Notes: generated by a model not told the origin, from the letters alone. Positions 1 through 12,437 are shown, numbered from the stretch's first letter. The stretch: 64,000 bases of DNA from Citrus sinensis (GCF_022201045.2 NC_068559.1:15433501-15497500); one strand, 5' to 3'. Numbers and translations are program-made.

Positions 1-3000
1 AGGAAGGAAAAAGAAGTTAGATAATCTGCTCCAGCAGCTGCAGAGCAAGAGAGAATGTGGGGAACTGTATGAGAGTGGGGAAGAAATCAAGAATATCGAA
101 AAGCAGATTGATGGAATTCTGTTAGAGGAATAAATTTATTGGAGACAAAGATCCAGAACAGTGTGGCTAAAAGAGGGCGATAAAAACACAAAATTCTTCC
201 ATTCCAAAGCTTCAGCTAAGAAGAGGAAGAATACAATTGAAGGGATCCTTGACGAAAATGGCAGATGGACAGAAGAGACTGAAGGGATTGAAGGGGTTTT
301 CTGTGAGTATTTTGCAGACCTCTTCACCTCAACACATCCCACGGATAGCCAGCTGGAGAAAGCTTTCAAGAACATGCCTCAGAGAGTGATAGAGAATATG
401 AACGAGCAGCTGAACCAAGTGTACACGGAGGAAGAGATTATGGCAGCCTTGAAACAGATGCACCCAACAAAAGCTCCTGGCCCTGATGGTTTACCAGCTG
501 TTTTTTTTCCAGAAACACTGGAATACAGTCAGCGAATGAGTCATTTCTACATATCTGCACATCCTCAACGAAGGAGGTAATATTGCCCCTTTAAATCACA
601 CTTATATTGCATTAATTCCCAAGTGTGAAAAGCCTAAGAGAGTGGGTCACTTTAGACCTATTAGCTTATGCAATGTCATTTATAGGATAGTAGCGAAGAC
701 TATAGCTAATAGGTTAAAAGAAATGTTGCATCTTGTAATATCACATACTCAAAGTGCATTCATCCCAAGCAGACTCATTACAGATAATATAATCATTAGG
801 TATGAGTGTTTACATAAAATTAGGCTTAGTAAAAGAAAAAAAGGGGTTGGGTAGCTTTAAAATTAGATGTTAGCAAGGCTTATGATCGGGTAGAGTGGAG
901 GTTTTTAAAGCAAGCAATGGAGGTGCTTGGGTTTTCATCAAATTGGGTAGATCTAATCATGAGATGTATCACCACTCCCTCATTTTCAGTTTTGATAAAT
1001 GGGGCACCCAAAGGGCTAATTCAACCTCAACGAGGGCTTAGACAAGGCTGCCCTCTATCCCCATACTTATTTATATTGTGTGCAGAGGTCTTTTCAAGTA
1101 TGATGACTCAAGCTGAGGAAAATAAGCTGATCAAGGGGCTGAGTTTCAGTAAAGAGCTATCAATTAGTTACCCCCTCTTTGCAGATGACAGTTTAATCTT
1201 CACAAGAGCCACTTTCGAAGATTGCTCCAACTTAAAGAAAATCTTTGATTGCTATGCTGAGGCATCAGGATAAATTTTCAATTATGAAAAATCCTCCATG
1301 TTTTTCAGCGGAAGGACTCAACCGGCACAAATAACTGCAATAAAAAACTTGTTCTAGCTACAAGTAGTGTCACAGCATGAAAAATATCTGGGGTTGCCTT
1401 CTATAGTGAGAAGAAAGAAGCTAAATTTTTTCAACAGCATAAAACTCAAAGTGCTGAGTAAAATATCTAATTGGCAATCAAGGATGTTTTCCAGAGGAGG
1501 AAAAGAGGTGTTGATAAAAGCTGTTGCGCAGGCAGTTCCCGCTTATACCATGAGCGTTTTTAAGCTACCAGTGGGGCTATGTGAGGATATTCAAAGGGCC
1601 ATTGCAAGATTTTGGTGGAGATCGAAACAAAACCAGAGGTCTATTCATTGGGCCAAGTGGGAAAGTTTGTGTCAAGCAAAATGCATAGGTGGTCTGGGGT
1701 TCAGGGATTTAACTTGTTTTAATCAAGCACTGGTGGCGAAACAGGGGTGGAGAATCATATAAAACCCTAACTCAATGGTGGCAAAGGTGTTAAAGGCCAG
1801 GTACTTCAAAGGTACTGATTTCTTAAAGGCAAATTTGGGATCAAATCCATCGTTCATATGGAGAAGTATTCTGTGGGGGAAGCAAATTATAAATGAGGGG
1901 CTGAGATGGAGAATTGGCGATGGGAGGAGTGCTTAGATATATCACAGCCGCTGGATCCCAAGACCTAAGACTTTCAAACCTTTCTCTCTTCCAAAGCTAC
2001 CACTGGAGTCGACAGTATCTGAACTTATAGATGTGGAAAATCAATGGAAGGAGCTGTTGGTTCAACAAAGCTTTGTGGAGGAAGATGTACAACAGATTCT
2101 TAGAATTCCTCTTCCCAGGAATCCCAGCCCGGATCAACCACAATGGCATTTTGACAAAAGGGGGGAATACACAGTTAAGAGTGGATATCAAGTGGCACTA
2201 AATCAAAAGTTTCCTGATCAGCCAAGCAGTTCAAAGAGAAACCAAACTTCATGGAGCATAATATGGAATACAGAGCTACCAGAAAAAATAAAAATTTTTA
2301 TGTGGAGAATGGTCAAAAACCTTCTGCCAACAGCAACCAATTTGTGGAGAAGAAATGTGTTACAAAGCCCCTGGTGTCAGAGATGTCAAAGAACAGAGGA
2401 GATGATGGCTGATGCTATTTTTAAATGCAAATTTGTTCAAAAGATATGGAGCCTTACAGACCATGGGAGTGAAATCAGGGAGGCTAGATGCGAAGATATG
2501 GCCAGCATGTTGATAGAAATGGCCAAAAAGAAATGCAAAACTGATATGGAACTGATATTTGCTTTATGCTGGGTAGTTTGGCACTCAAGGAATCTTCATA
2601 TTCTCAGGAACAACATGGAAGATCCCCATCTATCAGTTGCAAGAGCTGAAGCTGTGGTGAATTCATACAAAAAAATCAGGCAGCCTGAGTTACAATCAAA
2701 TCTGGGAAAGAAAGCCATTAGCAGTCAACAGTGGAAACCACCTCCAGCAGGGCACTTTAAAGTGAATGTAGATGCTGCAGTGCGAGAAGAGCAAGATAAA
2801 GAGGGTTTATGAGTGGTCATAAGGAACTTTGAAGGAAAGTGTGTGGCAGCAGCCATGAAGCCATCGACTTTCAGTGGTAGTGTGGCATTTGCTGAAGCTG
2901 AAGCTACAAAGCTGGGATTGGAAATTGCAGAAAGTGCAGGATGCATGCCTTTGATTATAGAGACAGATTCGCAGGAGGTGGTTGATTTAGTTCTTAACAG

Positions 3001-3244
3001 AAAAAGCACAAGGACTGAAATCTTTTGGATCATTTCTGAAATCCAAGAAAGGATCAAGAGACTGCAACAGGCCAAAATTCAATATGAATCAAGGAATTGT
3101 AATGGAGTAGCTCATTCATTAGCTAAAGCAGCTCTAGAACAAGATAGTTTTGTCTCATGGCTGGATAATATTCCAAAAACCTTTTTGTGTTTGTTTTCTG
3201 AGTTTGAGAAATGAAAGAGACAGTTTCATATCAAAAAAAAAAAA
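1..3244 (+). mobile_element. Decayed L1-type LINE (reverse transcriptase plus RNase H), 5' part outside window
   Basis: Non-LTR retrotransposon remnant. Pieces in several frames read in order as the end of the linker region (to about 580), the reverse transcriptase core (about 600-1770), a long C-terminal region with a zinc-knuckle-like Cys stretch (about 2030-2450) and an RNase H domain (about 2740-3200). Visible motifs are [23 protein letters not shown], the [14 protein letters not shown] block and the catalytic FADD near 1180-1190. The RNase H part keeps its acidic residues (NVDAA, EAEA, IETDS). A run of 12 A at 3233-3244 just after the last stop marks the 3' tail. The endonuclease half lies upstream of the window. 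Stops near 132, 1271, 1355, 1760, 1933 and 2810 and frameshifts in the homopolymer runs near 500 and 840 make it inactive. Confidence 0.93.
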
Positions 3245-4063
3245 TGATTTTTTTATGAAATGGGCAAAAGCAAATTGTAGGGCTTCCTTATCAGCTGGGT
3301 ATGGAGGAGCGAAGGAAAATTGAAAGCAATGCATGAACAGTATCTAAATGGTCTACTTACAAATAATACTTCTCACACAAAGATTTTGCTAAATAATGCT
3401 ACTGACCTATATATACGGTCCAATTGCCTATCACAAATGCTGTGTATTTGTTTGGTAATAAAAATGACCTGCGATCTGCAATGGTTTTGGTGTACGGGCG
3501 GGCGGGCATCTGTTTATTATCCATGATTGTCTCCGAACTCCGATCATATCAAACAATCCATTTTAATTTTAATTTCAATTTCAATTGTTTGATTTGAGGG
3601 ATAACAGTTCGCACAATATGAGAAAACTTACTAGGCAGGAAGACTTTTTGCAATAAAATAAAATAAAAATAATATCAATCGTATCATTAGCGAATAAATA
3701 AAAGAAATTGATAAATGCATGGGCATGGCTGCTGTGCTGAGACCAAAGTACAACAAATTGAGGTCCCAACTAAAACTTGTTCAAACCATGCACATGGGAA
3801 AGACATTGACGTAACAATAGATTCCGCCGGGCAGAAACTCGATGCAGTACATCGAGCCCACATCCTAATCCTACAATTTCCAGTACATCGATCAGCAGCA
3901 GCCCCCACAGACTCTTTTGTTTTTATTATTATTATTACTATTAATTGTTTTAAAACTCTGTTTATTTTATTTTTATGTTATTATGTTTACAGAAAATCTA
4001 CTCAAATTAATGAACAAGGGATTAATTAAAAGATAGATTGAATTTTCCAATAAATCAGTCTTA
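3245..4063. other. Intergenic, no gene seen
   Basis: AT-rich spacer between the LINE tail and the solo LTR. It holds a short GC-rich patch near 3490-3510 but no reading frame with recognisable protein similarity and no clear repeat. Confidence 0.6.
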
Positions 4064-4068
4064 ATTAA

Positions 4069-4975
4069 TGTTAAACATGTCCATGCATGTGGCAAATAAT
4101 TCTACGTGGCAAACATTGTATGTACTTAGCATGTACTTTTTGGCTCTTGACGTAAAGTTGTTCAGAAAGGCTCCGTTTGGTACAGCTTATTAAATAGAGC
4201 TTATAACAGTAGAGCATATAGCAGTAGAGCTTATACCAATAGAGCTTTTGGACAAAAAGTCATTGGGTGTTTGGTTGTCAATAAAAAAAGTACTTTTGAA
4301 CCATTAAATTGTATGATATTTTTTTATATTATATATTTTTAGGAAAGCTCTATAACCTCTACTCCCAAAAGCTCAAATTTTGGGCTTTTACTAGTAGAGG
4401 TAAATTAGCTTATTTAAGCTAAAAAAACTCTACTAAAAAAATAACCAAACACCATGAAAATTTTTAAAAAGTGCTTATACGATTAAATAAGCACTTATGG
4501 CTCTTAAATAAGCACTTATGGCTCTTAAATAAGCCATACCAAACAAGCACTAAGTGGGAGACATGAGTAAGTGGAAGGCATGTAACTTTTGACTTTGGCA
4601 CCAAAATAGAAAGTTGAAAAAAAAAAATATTATTTTAATACCCACTATTATTGATTTTTGGGCATTACCTTTCCTATAAATTGAGGCTTCATTTCCTCTT
4701 CAATCATCCCATTTTTTATTCAATTCAAGTGAGAGTATCAATAGATGTAGGTTGAGAGCGTTGAGAGCTTTAAACTCTAACTTTAGTATTTTTTAGAGTT
4801 TGGGTGTATTGGGGTTTTGAGTTGTGAGACAAAATAGTACAATATTTGTAACTCATTTTCATTAGTAAACTATTTCTTTCTGTTTTTACCTGTGAACATA
4901 GGTTAAAAGTTGAACTACGTAAATTTTGGTGTCCCTGTGTGATCATTATCGTGTCTGCTGAAGGATTTCCTAACA
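4069..4975 (+). mobile_element. Solo LTR of a copia-like retrotransposon
   Basis: The block starts TGTTA and ends TAACA, the short inverted ends expected of an LTR, and is flanked by a perfect 5-bp target duplication ATTAA (4064-4068 and 4976-4980). It contains a TATA-like CCTATAAATTGAGG near 4675 followed by a transcript-like stretch. Its 3' end (TTGAACTACGTAAATTTTGG near 4912) resembles plant copia LTR ends. No internal retrotransposon sequence follows, so recombination to a solo LTR is inferred. About 382 bp of its length is a later MITE insertion. Confidence 0.8.
4170..4551. mobile_element. MITE nested in the solo LTR
   Basis: Terminal inverted repeats of about 30 bp can be read: the left end GCTCCGTTTGGTACAGCTT pairs imperfectly with the right end AAGCCATACCAAACAAGCAC. 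The flanks carry a possible 3-bp duplication AAG (4167-4169 and 4552-4554). Internal motifs of the type AGAGCTTATA and AAATAAGCACTTATGG repeat several times. There is no coding capacity. The superfamily is uncertain. Confidence 0.7.
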
Positions 4976-4980
4976 ATTAA

Positions 4981-6140
4981 ATCTTAATTATGATTCTGCT
5001 TGGAACTTATCTTAATAATTAGTTGGCCCCGAATCTTGCAGGGTCCCTATCCCTTAAAATTAGGGTTTATGATTTCCAATCTCTTTGTTTAAATTAATCT
5101 TTGGCTTGCTGATGCTATAATCATCCTTCCACCTCCTTCATTCGAATATTATTGCAGCTTGAATTTTAAATGTTATTGCATATATATCTTGATAATGGGT
5201 TTCTTTAATAATAATTAAGGTTGGCAAAGAAATAATAAAAGAAACTAAAAATTGGCGACATTCCAAATTAATTAGTGAAACAAAAGGTACTAATAATCAA
5301 TAAAGCACTTTAGAAAAGTTATAATGTTTGCATGGTACAAATAATTTGAGATATATATATAATGAATTTATCATATCAATTATCATTATGCATGCTCAAA
5401 ATGATTGAATTTGATAGTATATGGCTTCCAGAAAAAGTAGGATTTGTTATAGTGTAACAAATGATATCACAATCGGGAATCCAATTGATACCTTAGTGAA
5501 TTTCTTTAATCATGCATAATAAGTTTCGGCTTTCTGTTCTTATTTTCTCAAGAAAATTACAAACAAGATATACATAATGCTAATCTTACTAAGCTACACA
5601 CTTAAATTAGAATATTGTTGTCATCCTCTATGATTACAGAGGATCTATCAATGGAAAAATTAAAAAGAAAAGATATAGGTATCTATCATTGACCCACCAT
5701 CACCCACTAAGTAGGTCCTTAATGGCAAAATCTCTTTGTGATGAAATGAGTCACACATAAAGATGCCATATATGAGTCATCCAATGTTAAATAAATTATG
5801 TTTTTTTTTAGCTTTAATTTGTCAGTTCCTTAATCAAGATGTTGACAGAAACTTATTAACAATTAGGCAACTAACCCCACCTGTTTTGGAATAGAACATT
5901 ATTTAGCTGTCAACTCAAGGCTCTCCATGATCAAACTAGTCCTAGAAAGCAAATCCAGCATAAATTAGTGTCATAATCAAAAACCTAATCTTTACTACTT
6001 AAAATTTATTAGTGGGAGGAAAGCACTAGTGAGCTCTAAAAGATTAACCATTTAGAAAGTCCATGTTTGTGTTTGTATTGCTGATCCATATAAAGTGATG
6101 CAAATGCACAAGAAACATATAATTCAACGTGAATGTTGAA
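4981..6140. other. Intergenic, no gene seen
   Basis: AT-rich spacer downstream (3') of the trehalase gene. No coding signal or convincing repeat was found. Confidence 0.55.
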
Positions 6141-6240
6141 GATGTTACTAATTACCACTGTTGGTCCGTTATTCTGATTCGGCTGCTAAACAAGTTGCAA
6201 TTCCAGCAGCACAAATTAAGGACACCAATTTGAAATTTTA
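6141..6240 (-). pseudogene. Decayed duplicate of trehalase exon 9
   Basis: A 21-bp stretch at 6192-6212 is identical to 6963-6983 inside trehalase exon 9. The flanking bases on both sides align with gaps, including the splice-donor side (minus strand GTGGTAATTAG against the real ATGGTAATAA). The copy is out of frame and carries a stop, so it is a relic lying about 200 bp beyond the trehalase stop codon. It suggests that a second, now degraded, trehalase 3' end once stood here. Confidence 0.65.
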
Positions 6241-6444
6241 TTAATTTGCTCAGCGTCTCGATTAACCATCAGGTAAGAATAGTTTGCTTTCTTTTGCTAG
6301 AAAATGCATAATATGAATCTACATATTGTATCCAGTTCCTATTTTCAATAGAATTGACAAGACAGGAAAAAGAAGGGAGGGAATCCGGGATTATTAGTTT
6401 GGTAATTATAAACTAAGTCAAAGCTCATCTCTTCAGTGCATAAC

Positions 6445-9400
6445 TCAATTGCAACTTATCTTCAGATCTTCTGGCCATCCAAACTCCTCCAAGAACGCCA
6501 ATACGACTCCATTTGACCAACCAAAACCAGTCTGTAATTCATCAGAGCAAATGAGGTACATAGATGGTCATTGTTAGGCACCTAAGTTTAATAGATAAAC
6601 TTGAAAGAATAAACAATTATATACTACGTGGGGTATGTATTCACCACCACCTCCAATATCTCCACATTTTTCAACATCATATTTTTCATGCATAGCACCA
6701 GTTTCTTTGTATGCAACATAATTGCTATTGATCCACCTCATAGTAATGTCTTGAGCTATTGACTTTGCTTCTTGTGATCCTGACTTAGCCAAACCTTCTA
6801 CTATCATGTGTTGAAGTGGCGCCCAGCCGTTAGGAAAGTCCCTGTTTCATATTGGTAACATTAAGTAATAGCCAACAAATATAAAGAAAAATCCAATTCA
6901 AATGTTAACATTGAATTTGTAACTAATTAATTATTACCATTGTTCTCCTGATCTTGTCCAAGAAGTTGCAATTCCAGCAGCACCGAGTAAGCCTGAACTT
7001 TGAAAGCTTTTTTTGACTTTCTCCACTATACAAGTATCTGGATAACATAAAAGGCTTCAGAATAAACAATACTCTCATTAAAGCATTCTCAGTATTCATC
7101 AATTATTCAACTTAAGAATCCCTATTTATTAAAAGGCATACTTCTATAGCCAGTTAGGGTTACAAACCAGAGTTGAATAAATCAATCCATATGGGTACAA
7201 AGTTTGAGGCAAATGCATTATTACTTTGGTTTGAACCTTTCAATTTTTGCATTCCTACAATACACGTGTTAGAGTGATAAAATTCGGGCCGGGGGGGGGG
7301 GGGGGGGGGGAGGAGGAGGAAGAACAGCTGAGGAAGTTATGTCTTAGCTAATAAGCGTCACATTCAGGTAATCACCTGGCTGCTAGTTCCATTACTTATC
7401 CAATAATCCAGCCATTGCCCCTTTTCTTCATTCCAGAAAACAGAGTTTATTGCCTGTTTTCTTGCTTGAGCAGCTTTCAAGAAACTCTCAGCAGTTCTAT
7501 TGTCTCCAACAATTTGTGCCATCGAGGCAATGTCAAGTTCCATCTGGATCAACATACAAACATCACTTAAATATGGGGGGAAAAAATGGATGGACTTCCA
7601 AGTCTCTAGACTTACTAAGAAGGCAAAGACTTTTACCTTGAGTATAAATATATTTAAATCAACAGGTAATATTGATGTTATTGCCAATGTGGTGAAATCT
7701 GAAGTATTCCTGCAAGAAGACAATTAAACTCCATAAATTTGTCAACTGAGTTTTGTCTGATAATTAATTAATTGAATCACACAGTAGAGGAAATGAATTT
7801 TTCTCCAACTGATCTTAATTATGTCATTTTTTTCCTAACGGATACTGGTTTGATGCAAGATAATTAATTACCTCATCCATCTGGTACTAAAATCCCATCC
7901 CGATTCAGCAGTGGAAGCCAATTCCCGATAAAATTGCTCTTTCTCATAAGCATTCAAGAGCTTAGAAGCATGCGCCTTATCCTGGTAGAGGAAAGAAGTT
8001 AAAACTTATCCTAATAAAATTTCTTTTCGCACCTCATGCTCAGGTAATTCTGATGGAAAGAAGAATATACAATGGTTGAAGATTCAGGCCTCAGTTTGTT
8101 CCACATTCCATAATACCGACTCAATGTATGATTTCTACCATGATCCTCTTGGATGTTGACCTTATGTATTCCTACAATACATTAACATGTATATCAGCTA
8201 TATAATTACGTTCAAGCAAACAAAGAAACGAATCTTGCGCAGGGGAGGATACTATTTATGTAAATAGTATGTATTCAGTATACCTGAATTCCAAAATTGA
8301 TGTTCTTTGAGCAGGGCAGAGAGAGCCTTTTTGACCAAATCTAAGTCACCAGTTCGATTGTAAATATCGTAAACCATTGCACTGAGAAGGGGAGGCTGGC
8401 TGCAAGACATGAACCCATGCCATGTCAATAGCAAGCATGGTGCACAGATTCAAAAGAAAGCATATACGATACATGGTCAGAAAGATGGGAACATTTTACA
8501 TGTATTCAATGCAGAAGATACTGCAGAAGCTATGCCTAAAACTTTGGTCTGATGGGAAACAAAATGACGAAGAAGCATGATCTGACAGTTGTAACTAATA
8601 CAATAGATGTTGGAGCCAAAATAAGTAAGATAGCACAAGAAGAAGCATTACCTCCTATTGGTGCAATAAGCTCTCGCACAATTAAGAACATAACCATATG
8701 TATCAATAAGAGAAATGAGATTGGCCACAATTGCCTTCGCTGTCATATACATCTTACTTGCTAGCAAGCCCCTATACGCACATTGAATCACACCCATAAA
8801 AAAATTTAGCAGCACAAAAGCACTTGACATTAGAGAAAAAAAAAATTTCTTCAACGTCACTGAACTGGCATTGAAAAAAAAAAAATAGAACAAATACAAA
8901 AACTAACCTAATAACCCAGTATGAATCCCAATAGTAGACCTCTGTAAACCGGGAACCTGGAATAACAAACGGTCGAGGCAGGGGAAGCAAAGTGTGAAAC
9001 TCAGGCCGGTTCAATATCGAACCAGAAACTCTCCGAGACAAATTCTTCCACAAAGCATGCACCTCAAGAGCCCATGCTCTCACTTGAGGGTTCTTCACCT
9101 TAGGCAAGAACCCATCTGGTTCGGGCACAAAATCTGGTGGTTCAGCGTACACAAGATCGTCTCCTTCACCATCAAAATATTCGTGCAAGAACTCCTTGAA
9201 ATCAGGAACCAAAACTGACCCAGTTGCATTTCTCGGTAGCTTGTGAAAAGCGGTAACAGTTGTGGAAAGATTGGACTTCAACGACAAATCAACGTAAAGT
9301 TTTGGATCAAAGTCTTTTTGTTCGAAAGTTGCGAGAGCAGTTTCTTGTACACGCTCCAAGAAAGTGACCAACGGGGTTGTGGGTACGACGGGGCCTCTGT

Positions 9401-9629
9401 CAAAATTGCCTGTGGTTGGCTGTGAGATAGCTTTTGCGACAGTCCCTGATGCTGATACTGATGCAAGCAACAAAAACAACAACAAAAGAGAGAAAGAGGA
9501 CGCGGGGTGGTTACCGTTATTGTTACTGCTACGAGAATGAAAAGACGCCATGCACATGATTGGAGATGAATGAAGAGAGGGATTGTTGCTTAGGAGACAT
9601 GGTGGGTTTCTACGTAAAAGGAATGTCAA
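6445..9629 (-). CDS. TRE1: Trehalase (alpha,alpha-trehalose glucohydrolase), with an apparent frameshift in exon 8
   Basis: GH37 trehalase, which splits trehalose into two glucoses. Plant TRE1 is anchored at the plasma membrane facing the apoplast. Eleven exons on the minus strand: 9629-8908, 8771-8652, 8399-8284, 8171-8071, 7981-7872, 7709-7637, 7543-7376, 7254-7168, 7037-6938, 6841-6628, 6531-6445. All junctions have GT/AG borders. Trehalase signature 1 (PGSRFTEVYYWDSY) ends exon 1. Signature 2 (QWDFPNGWAP) spans exons 9-10, and the glycine-rich GGGGEY is in exon 10. A hydrophobic stretch (FSLLLLFLLLASVSA) near residues 46-60 fits a signal anchor. The first ATG at 9629 was taken; the MCMASF start 24 codons in is an alternative. 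Exon 8 has 87 nt where 88 are needed to join phase 0 (exon 7) to phase 1 (exon 9), so one base is missing near 7246-7254. With that base the protein would be about 632 aa. Either a sequence error or an inactivating change. Confidence 0.93.
7291..7310. repeat. Poly-G run in trehalase intron 7
   Basis: Twenty consecutive G on the plus strand (poly-C in the transcript), about 40 bp upstream, in transcript sense, of the exon 8 acceptor. Such runs are error-prone in sequencing, which matters for the nearby missing base in exon 8. Confidence 0.95.
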
Positions 9630-11217
9630 CTGAAGTAAACGGGTTTTGTTCGTTTTGTGGAAAGATTAGTCACTAGAATTGAATTGACTCTAATTTCTGA
9701 TTCCAAACGGCTAATTTTGTTCTATCATTTGTTTGTTAGCATTCGTGATCAGACATTGACATATTAAACTGAAACTTTCTTTTGGCTATTAATTTTGTTT
9801 ATTTATTATTTAAGAAATGCTATTGCCCAAGTCAACGACTCATCAGTTAACTTTTTCACTATTAAAAAAAATAAAAATAAAAAAAGTTTTACAACCATAC
9901 TCTTGTGAGTTTGAACATTTAGAAGTAAGTTGAAATAACTTATTTCAATCGTAAAAATTCGACTTAAAATATACTAATGTTTGTTAACAGAAAATCACAT
10001 GACAAAAATAAGTCATATACCAATATACACTACCAGAAAATCACATGATAAAAATAGCCGTAAGATTTTAATAATATGTATGCTTATTAACAAATAATGT
10101 TAAAATTTAGTGTATTTACTTAAAAAAAATTTTTTTTTATAAAATTAACTTTAAATAAACTTATATAAAGTTATAAAAACTCTAATTCGTCATTTATTAT
10201 AAAAGTTGAACCGTTAATTTATGAGTCACACGAGGCGTTAGCCAATTTTCTTCCATGAACATGAATTCCTCCTAGGGGATTTTTTGCTTTTAAATCATTA
10301 ATTTCAAAAAACAATCGCGCAAAAATTTTAGGACTGAAAAATAACACATAAGTGGTATTGCGAATGTAAGATAGGCTGGCCAAGCCCAACTAGAACCAGT
10401 TCCTGCACATACCAATATCGCGGATTGCATTCTTTTAATATTTGGCTGAGTTCAAACAAGAAGAAGAATACCTCCTACCTGTTGTATGTTGCCAAAAATT
10501 AAGGTTGTATTAATGAATTTTTGATAAAGTCACAATTATCTTGTATAAATTAGTGTGTATAAATTTGTCCATAAAAATTAATGTAATATGAAGAAATTAA
10601 TTGTATAAAATTATTATCAACCCATAAAATTTAAAAAATTAAAAAATTAACTATTATCATTTTCTGTCAATTTCTTCGTGTTTGTCTGCGACTCTATCAT
10701 CATGAACTTATTATCTTATATTATTATGTAAGATACATAATTCTCCTGTAACCATTCGATAAAAATCTAACCGTTGTAAAAAAAAAATTCTGTTATTTTA
10801 TATTTTTACAGTCATTGAATTTTCATCGAACAATTGTATACCTTACATCATTATATAAGGAGGTAACAAATGTATTATCACCAATTCATCATAGTATTGA
10901 ACGGGCATTCAGCAGTAATAGGAAAACAGCTCATAAAATCCCAACCCCCCCCCCCCCAAAAAAAACACAAAAAGAAAAAAAAGAAAAAAAAGAAAAAAAA
11001 AAAGAGAAATGGAGAACGAAAGAAAGAAAAAACGAAGAGGGAAATATAAGGTGAAGAAAGCTCCTCAGAATCTCTTCGGTTCCACTTCCACACATAAAAT
11101 ATATAAAAAGATTCGGAAATTGGAACGATATGGGCTTCTGATCAAAGTCATCACCGGAGCAAAAGCAACTAATATAAAATTTAAAAAAAAAAAAAGAAAA
11201 GAAAAAGAAAACCAACT

Positions 11218-11248
<31 letters not shown>

Positions 11249-12296
11249 CGAGCGTGGGGTTCTCAGGGCTGCTGGCCAGGGCTAGGACTAACAAACTTCC
11301 ATAAAGGCCAAAGGAAGGGCATACATACTTTTAGTCCTTTCCGTTGTTCTATATAATTCATCATGGGAAAGGAGAGTTCTGAACCCTAGTAGACTGAATT
11401 CAATACGCAGGGGCATGAGTTTAGAGGAATCTTGAGTTTATTCATGGCAAAATGCAATCTATGGACATGAGGAATACAGATGGTCAATGGAAACACGCAA
11501 CCCAACAATTGGAAAGCCTGAGTCGGGAGCCCAAAACTTGGGTTGCTGGGTGGGGGCAGTTCCTTACTCATTCGATACATCTCCTCTCTCTCTTACTTGA
11601 GAAATTGAAGAGAACACCAAAAAAAAAACAAAACTGGTTGCTTCTTTCTTATGGTCTTTTCAAACATGTCTAATAAATAATCTGAACAGCTGAAATTTGA
11701 AAAGAGAGTTAAATACGAAATCAGAAGCAAAGATACCAAAAATTATGAAGGGACTTGATATACGACCAAACCAGCCACATTCACATCTCAGGGTCAGCTG
11801 AGGTTCTATTGTGTGTAGATGGGGGTGTGGTTCAGTAAGACAGTAACCATTATCATTATTATCATTATTATTATTTTTCAGAAATTTATAGGTAAGTGAT
11901 ACCCGCATCTGACCTTTTGTTGATATGTCTCTATGGGGCTAGGTGGTCCATTTGTCTTTTCGGCAATAAATCGTGGGAGCAGAGCACTAATATGGTCGGT
12001 CAGAAGACAATTAACCAGGAAGTCCGGGTATTGAATCAATGTAGAAAACTGCAAAAGACAGCCTTTTGAGAGCAGAAAACCAGCTTCCTGGTTGACTGCC
12101 TTAGGAAAGCGTGGCCAAGCATCAAGGCCCCTACTGGTATATTTGACCATCTATTTACTGACATCAAAGAAAGCTGAAACAAACTCTACCAGCCCCCTAC
12201 AAAATATTCCACAAGGGGAAGACACTCATAATCTGAGAAGTTACTGATTGTGAAGCAGAAGAAGGAACATACCAGAGAGCCATAAGGTCATCGAGA
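9630..12296. other. Intergenic: trehalase promoter side and DVL upstream region
   Basis: AT-rich up to about 10,900. Then come a C run (about 10946-10960), a long A/G-rich stretch (10961-11060) and an (AC)14 microsatellite (11221-11248). The part from about 11,250 to 12,296 is less AT-rich and probably includes promoter, leader or intron of the DVL gene that follows. No other coding region was recognised. Confidence 0.55.
11221..11248. repeat. (AC)14 microsatellite
   Basis: Uninterrupted AC dinucleotide run, preceded by A-rich low-complexity sequence. Confidence 0.97.
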
Positions 12297-12437
12297 ATGT
12301 CTACTTCCCAATCCCAGCCAAAGCAAGCCAAAGTTTCAGCACCCAAGAGTAGAGTTTTGAAGGAAAAGAAAGCGAGGTTCTACATAATCCGTCGTTGTGT
12401 GTTCATGTTACTTTGTTGGAGGAAGGATGGAGATTAA
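12297..12437 (+). CDS. DEVIL / ROTUNDIFOLIA-like (DVL/RTFL) small peptide
   Basis: A 46-codon reading frame from ATG at 12297 to TAA at 12437. The C-terminal part reads KARFYIIRRCVFMLLCW followed by RKDGD, which is the conserved RTF domain of the plant DVL/RTFL family. Known members are very small, plasma-membrane-associated peptides that restrain polar cell proliferation when overexpressed and alter leaf, stem and fruit shape. The N-terminal half (about residues 1-25) is polar, rich in Ser, Gln and Lys, with a basic cluster before the domain, as in other members. Length is typical (most are about 40-140 aa). No intron is needed. The family assignment is strong; which member it is cannot be said from sequence alone. 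Confidence 0.93.
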   Translation: MSTSQSQPKQAKVSAPKSRVLKEKKARFYIIRRCVFMLLCWRKDGD

